From positions 1-6,833 of the forward strand of contig JAUZEU010000226.1 of NCBI GenBank assembly GCA_030838885.1: a stretch of DNA of 6,833 nucleotides. The letters are read 5' to 3'. The notes beneath the pieces were generated by a model. That model made no database searches and was not told the DNA's origin. It was given only the letters and a program-made list of their open reading frames with translations. A program made the position numbers and the translations under genes. The DNA comes from Bryobacterales bacterium (GTDB lineage Bacteria > Acidobacteriota > Terriglobia > Bryobacterales > Bryobacteraceae). Positions 5,716 through 6,833 of the stretch are shown here, piece by piece; position 1 is the stretch's first letter; the number at the start of each line of letters is the position of its first letter.

Positions 5716-6833
5716 TTACTGCAGGGCCACAAAGGTCACCGGACTGGATCTCGCGCCACTCCGCACCACCACCGGAGCCCCGCTCTGCGATCCCAATCCA
5801 CCCGGTATGCGGCAGTTAATTTGATCCAGCCCGGCGAAACCCGGTGCAGCGCCCGCATAAGTCACGGGACAATCCACGCCACCTACGCTCACCGAAGGCT
5901 GCACGATCGCATAATCGAACCCACCGCGCTTTTCTGTGGCCCCCAAGCCCGTCAGAAATAACGCAACATAATCGCCGGCGCGCAAAGGGTTGGAAGGCGA
6001 AACCACGACTCCCGTAAGCCCATTCACCGTAGCCGCCGTGTTTGTTCCCGGCTGACCGATCGTGAAAACCGCTGGGAAAGCGGGCTCGACCCACACGTTA
6101 ATGGTCTGCGATCCACTCGCACTCTGCACTGCAAGCTTGTTCAGCCCGGGGCCCACCTGATCAGGCATCACTGCATTGATCTGCTGCCCCGACCCGTACA
6201 GAACCGTGAGGGTAACGCCATTCAGCGTCACGGCTGCCTGCTCCAGCCCGCTGCCATAAATCGAGATCAGCATGCGTGGCGCAACCACCAGCGGAAAGAC
6301 CAGGGCAGCTGACGGAATTACAGCATTCACCACAGGGCCAGGCTTGAGAAGCACGGCCTGCGCCCCACCCGGTTGGACAGTTAGTGTACCAATGAAGCTC
6401 TGCGAACCCGCGTCTACCGCCAGACTGGCTGTACCCGCAGTGAGGAAGTCGGTATAGGCAATCTCGCTGTTCGACATGTTCAGTTTCTTCGCCGGCCCGC
6501 TTGAGGGCGTTGCCGTGACCGAACTCGGTTGAATAGTGGCATCGTTCGCCGTGCGCGCCCGAACAAGAACTCCACCGCCGAACTGAAGGATCGCATTCTG
6601 GTCGATATCGGCGCCGATTGATTGCCAGTCAGTGGTTCCATTCAGGAAAGAGGCGATAATGCGTCCGTTCTCGTCATTCGTGCTGGTCACCACCGCAATG
6701 CCTTTGGAGTTCGGCGCGCAAAAACCAGTCAGCGTGAGCAGACCCGGGCTGGCGACATGGCAAAGCGGCAGCACCCGCGTCCTGCCCGGCATGTAGAAGC
6801 GAAGTGAGGCACTGCTGAGCGCTACCAGTCCAT
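5716..6833 (-). CDS. Solibacter-type TIGR03437 domain protein, 5' end beyond window
   Basis: The frame runs on the minus strand from the right edge to the TAA at 5716-5718. Thirteen further codons are open upstream of the first ATG (6790-6792), reading GLVALSSASLRFY, so that ATG is probably internal and the gene starts outside the window. Counting from it, residues ~1-150 are beta-rich, Ser/Thr/Gly-rich sequence typical of extracellular proteins. Residues ~155-357 match the TIGR03437 C-terminal domain: APRMLISIYGSGL (171-183), VTLNGVTLTVLYGSGQQINA (188-207), FTIGQPGTNTAATVN (243-257), LRAGDYVALFLTGLGA (270-285), VSVGGVDCPVTYAGAAPGF (301-319) and GLDQINCRIP (321-330). C308 and C327 are close enough to form a disulfide (inference). 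The domain is probably Ig-like and exported, but its function is unknown. It converges on the broken SDR with 3 bases between them. Confidence 0.88.
   Translation of the reverse strand, partial: GLVALSSASLRFYMPGRTRVLPLCHVASPGLLTLTGFCAPNSKGIAVVTSTNDENGRIIASFLNGTTDWQSIGADIDQNAILQFGGGVLVRARTANDATIQPSSVTATPSSGPAKKLNMSNSEIAYTDFLTAGTASLAVDAGSQSFIGTLTVQPGGAQAVLLKPGPVVNAVIPSAALVFPLVVAPRMLISIYGSGLEQAAVTLNGVTLTVLYGSGQQINAVMPDQVGPGLNKLAVQSASGSQTINVWVEPAFPAVFTIGQPGTNTAATVNGLTGVVVSPSNPLRAGDYVALFLTGLGATEKRGGFDYAIVQPSVSVGGVDCPVTYAGAAPGFAGLDQINCRIPGGLGSQSGAPVVVRSGARSSPVTFVALQ

Noticed and set aside
5716..6792. Complete minus-strand protein starting at the ATG at 6792 with a lipoprotein signal (LTGFC)
   Set aside because: The N-terminal segment is not a convincing signal peptide (prolines and polar residues break the core), and the frame remains open upstream to the window edge.

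Overview
The window most likely comes from a member of the Acidobacteriota, Solibacter/Bryobacter type. The main reason is the minus-strand gene at the right end, whose last ~200 residues fit the Solibacter-type C-terminal domain known as TIGR03437, greatly expanded in that lineage. The other genes fit a moderately GC-rich soil bacterium. This assignment is by recognition only, without a database search.

Layout: the left 5.7 kb reads on the plus strand. (1) The end of a DHH/DHHA1 phosphoesterase, whose first catalytic motif lies beyond the left edge. (2) A complete Ldh_2 (malate/L-lactate/ureidoglycolate type) NAD(P)-dependent dehydrogenase, whose ATG overlaps the previous stop (TAATG). (3) A small predicted lipoprotein. 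(4) A full-length YgiC-type ATP-grasp amide ligase (glutathionylspermidine-synthase family) starting on the base after the lipoprotein stop. (5) After a 104-base gap, an atypical SDR fused to a DUF2867 domain. (6) A second SDR gene overlapping it by 11 bases and broken by three single-base indels. The right 1.1 kb holds the 3' part of a minus-strand TIGR03437 gene, convergent with the broken SDR and separated from it by only 3 bases.

The strongest biological signal is the lipoprotein/ATP-grasp pair. It mirrors the ygiB-ygiC and yjfM-yjfC gene pairs of E. coli, but with a much shorter lipoprotein (102 residues) that has a two-cysteine motif and a Gly-rich tail containing TTRGVIGG, reminiscent of the TRGGFG tail of YgiB. 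The second signal is the decayed (or mis-sequenced) SDR, whose frame can be restored exactly to 242 residues and which also lacks the classical catalytic tyrosine. No RNA genes, mobile elements, CRISPR arrays or convincing terminators were seen.
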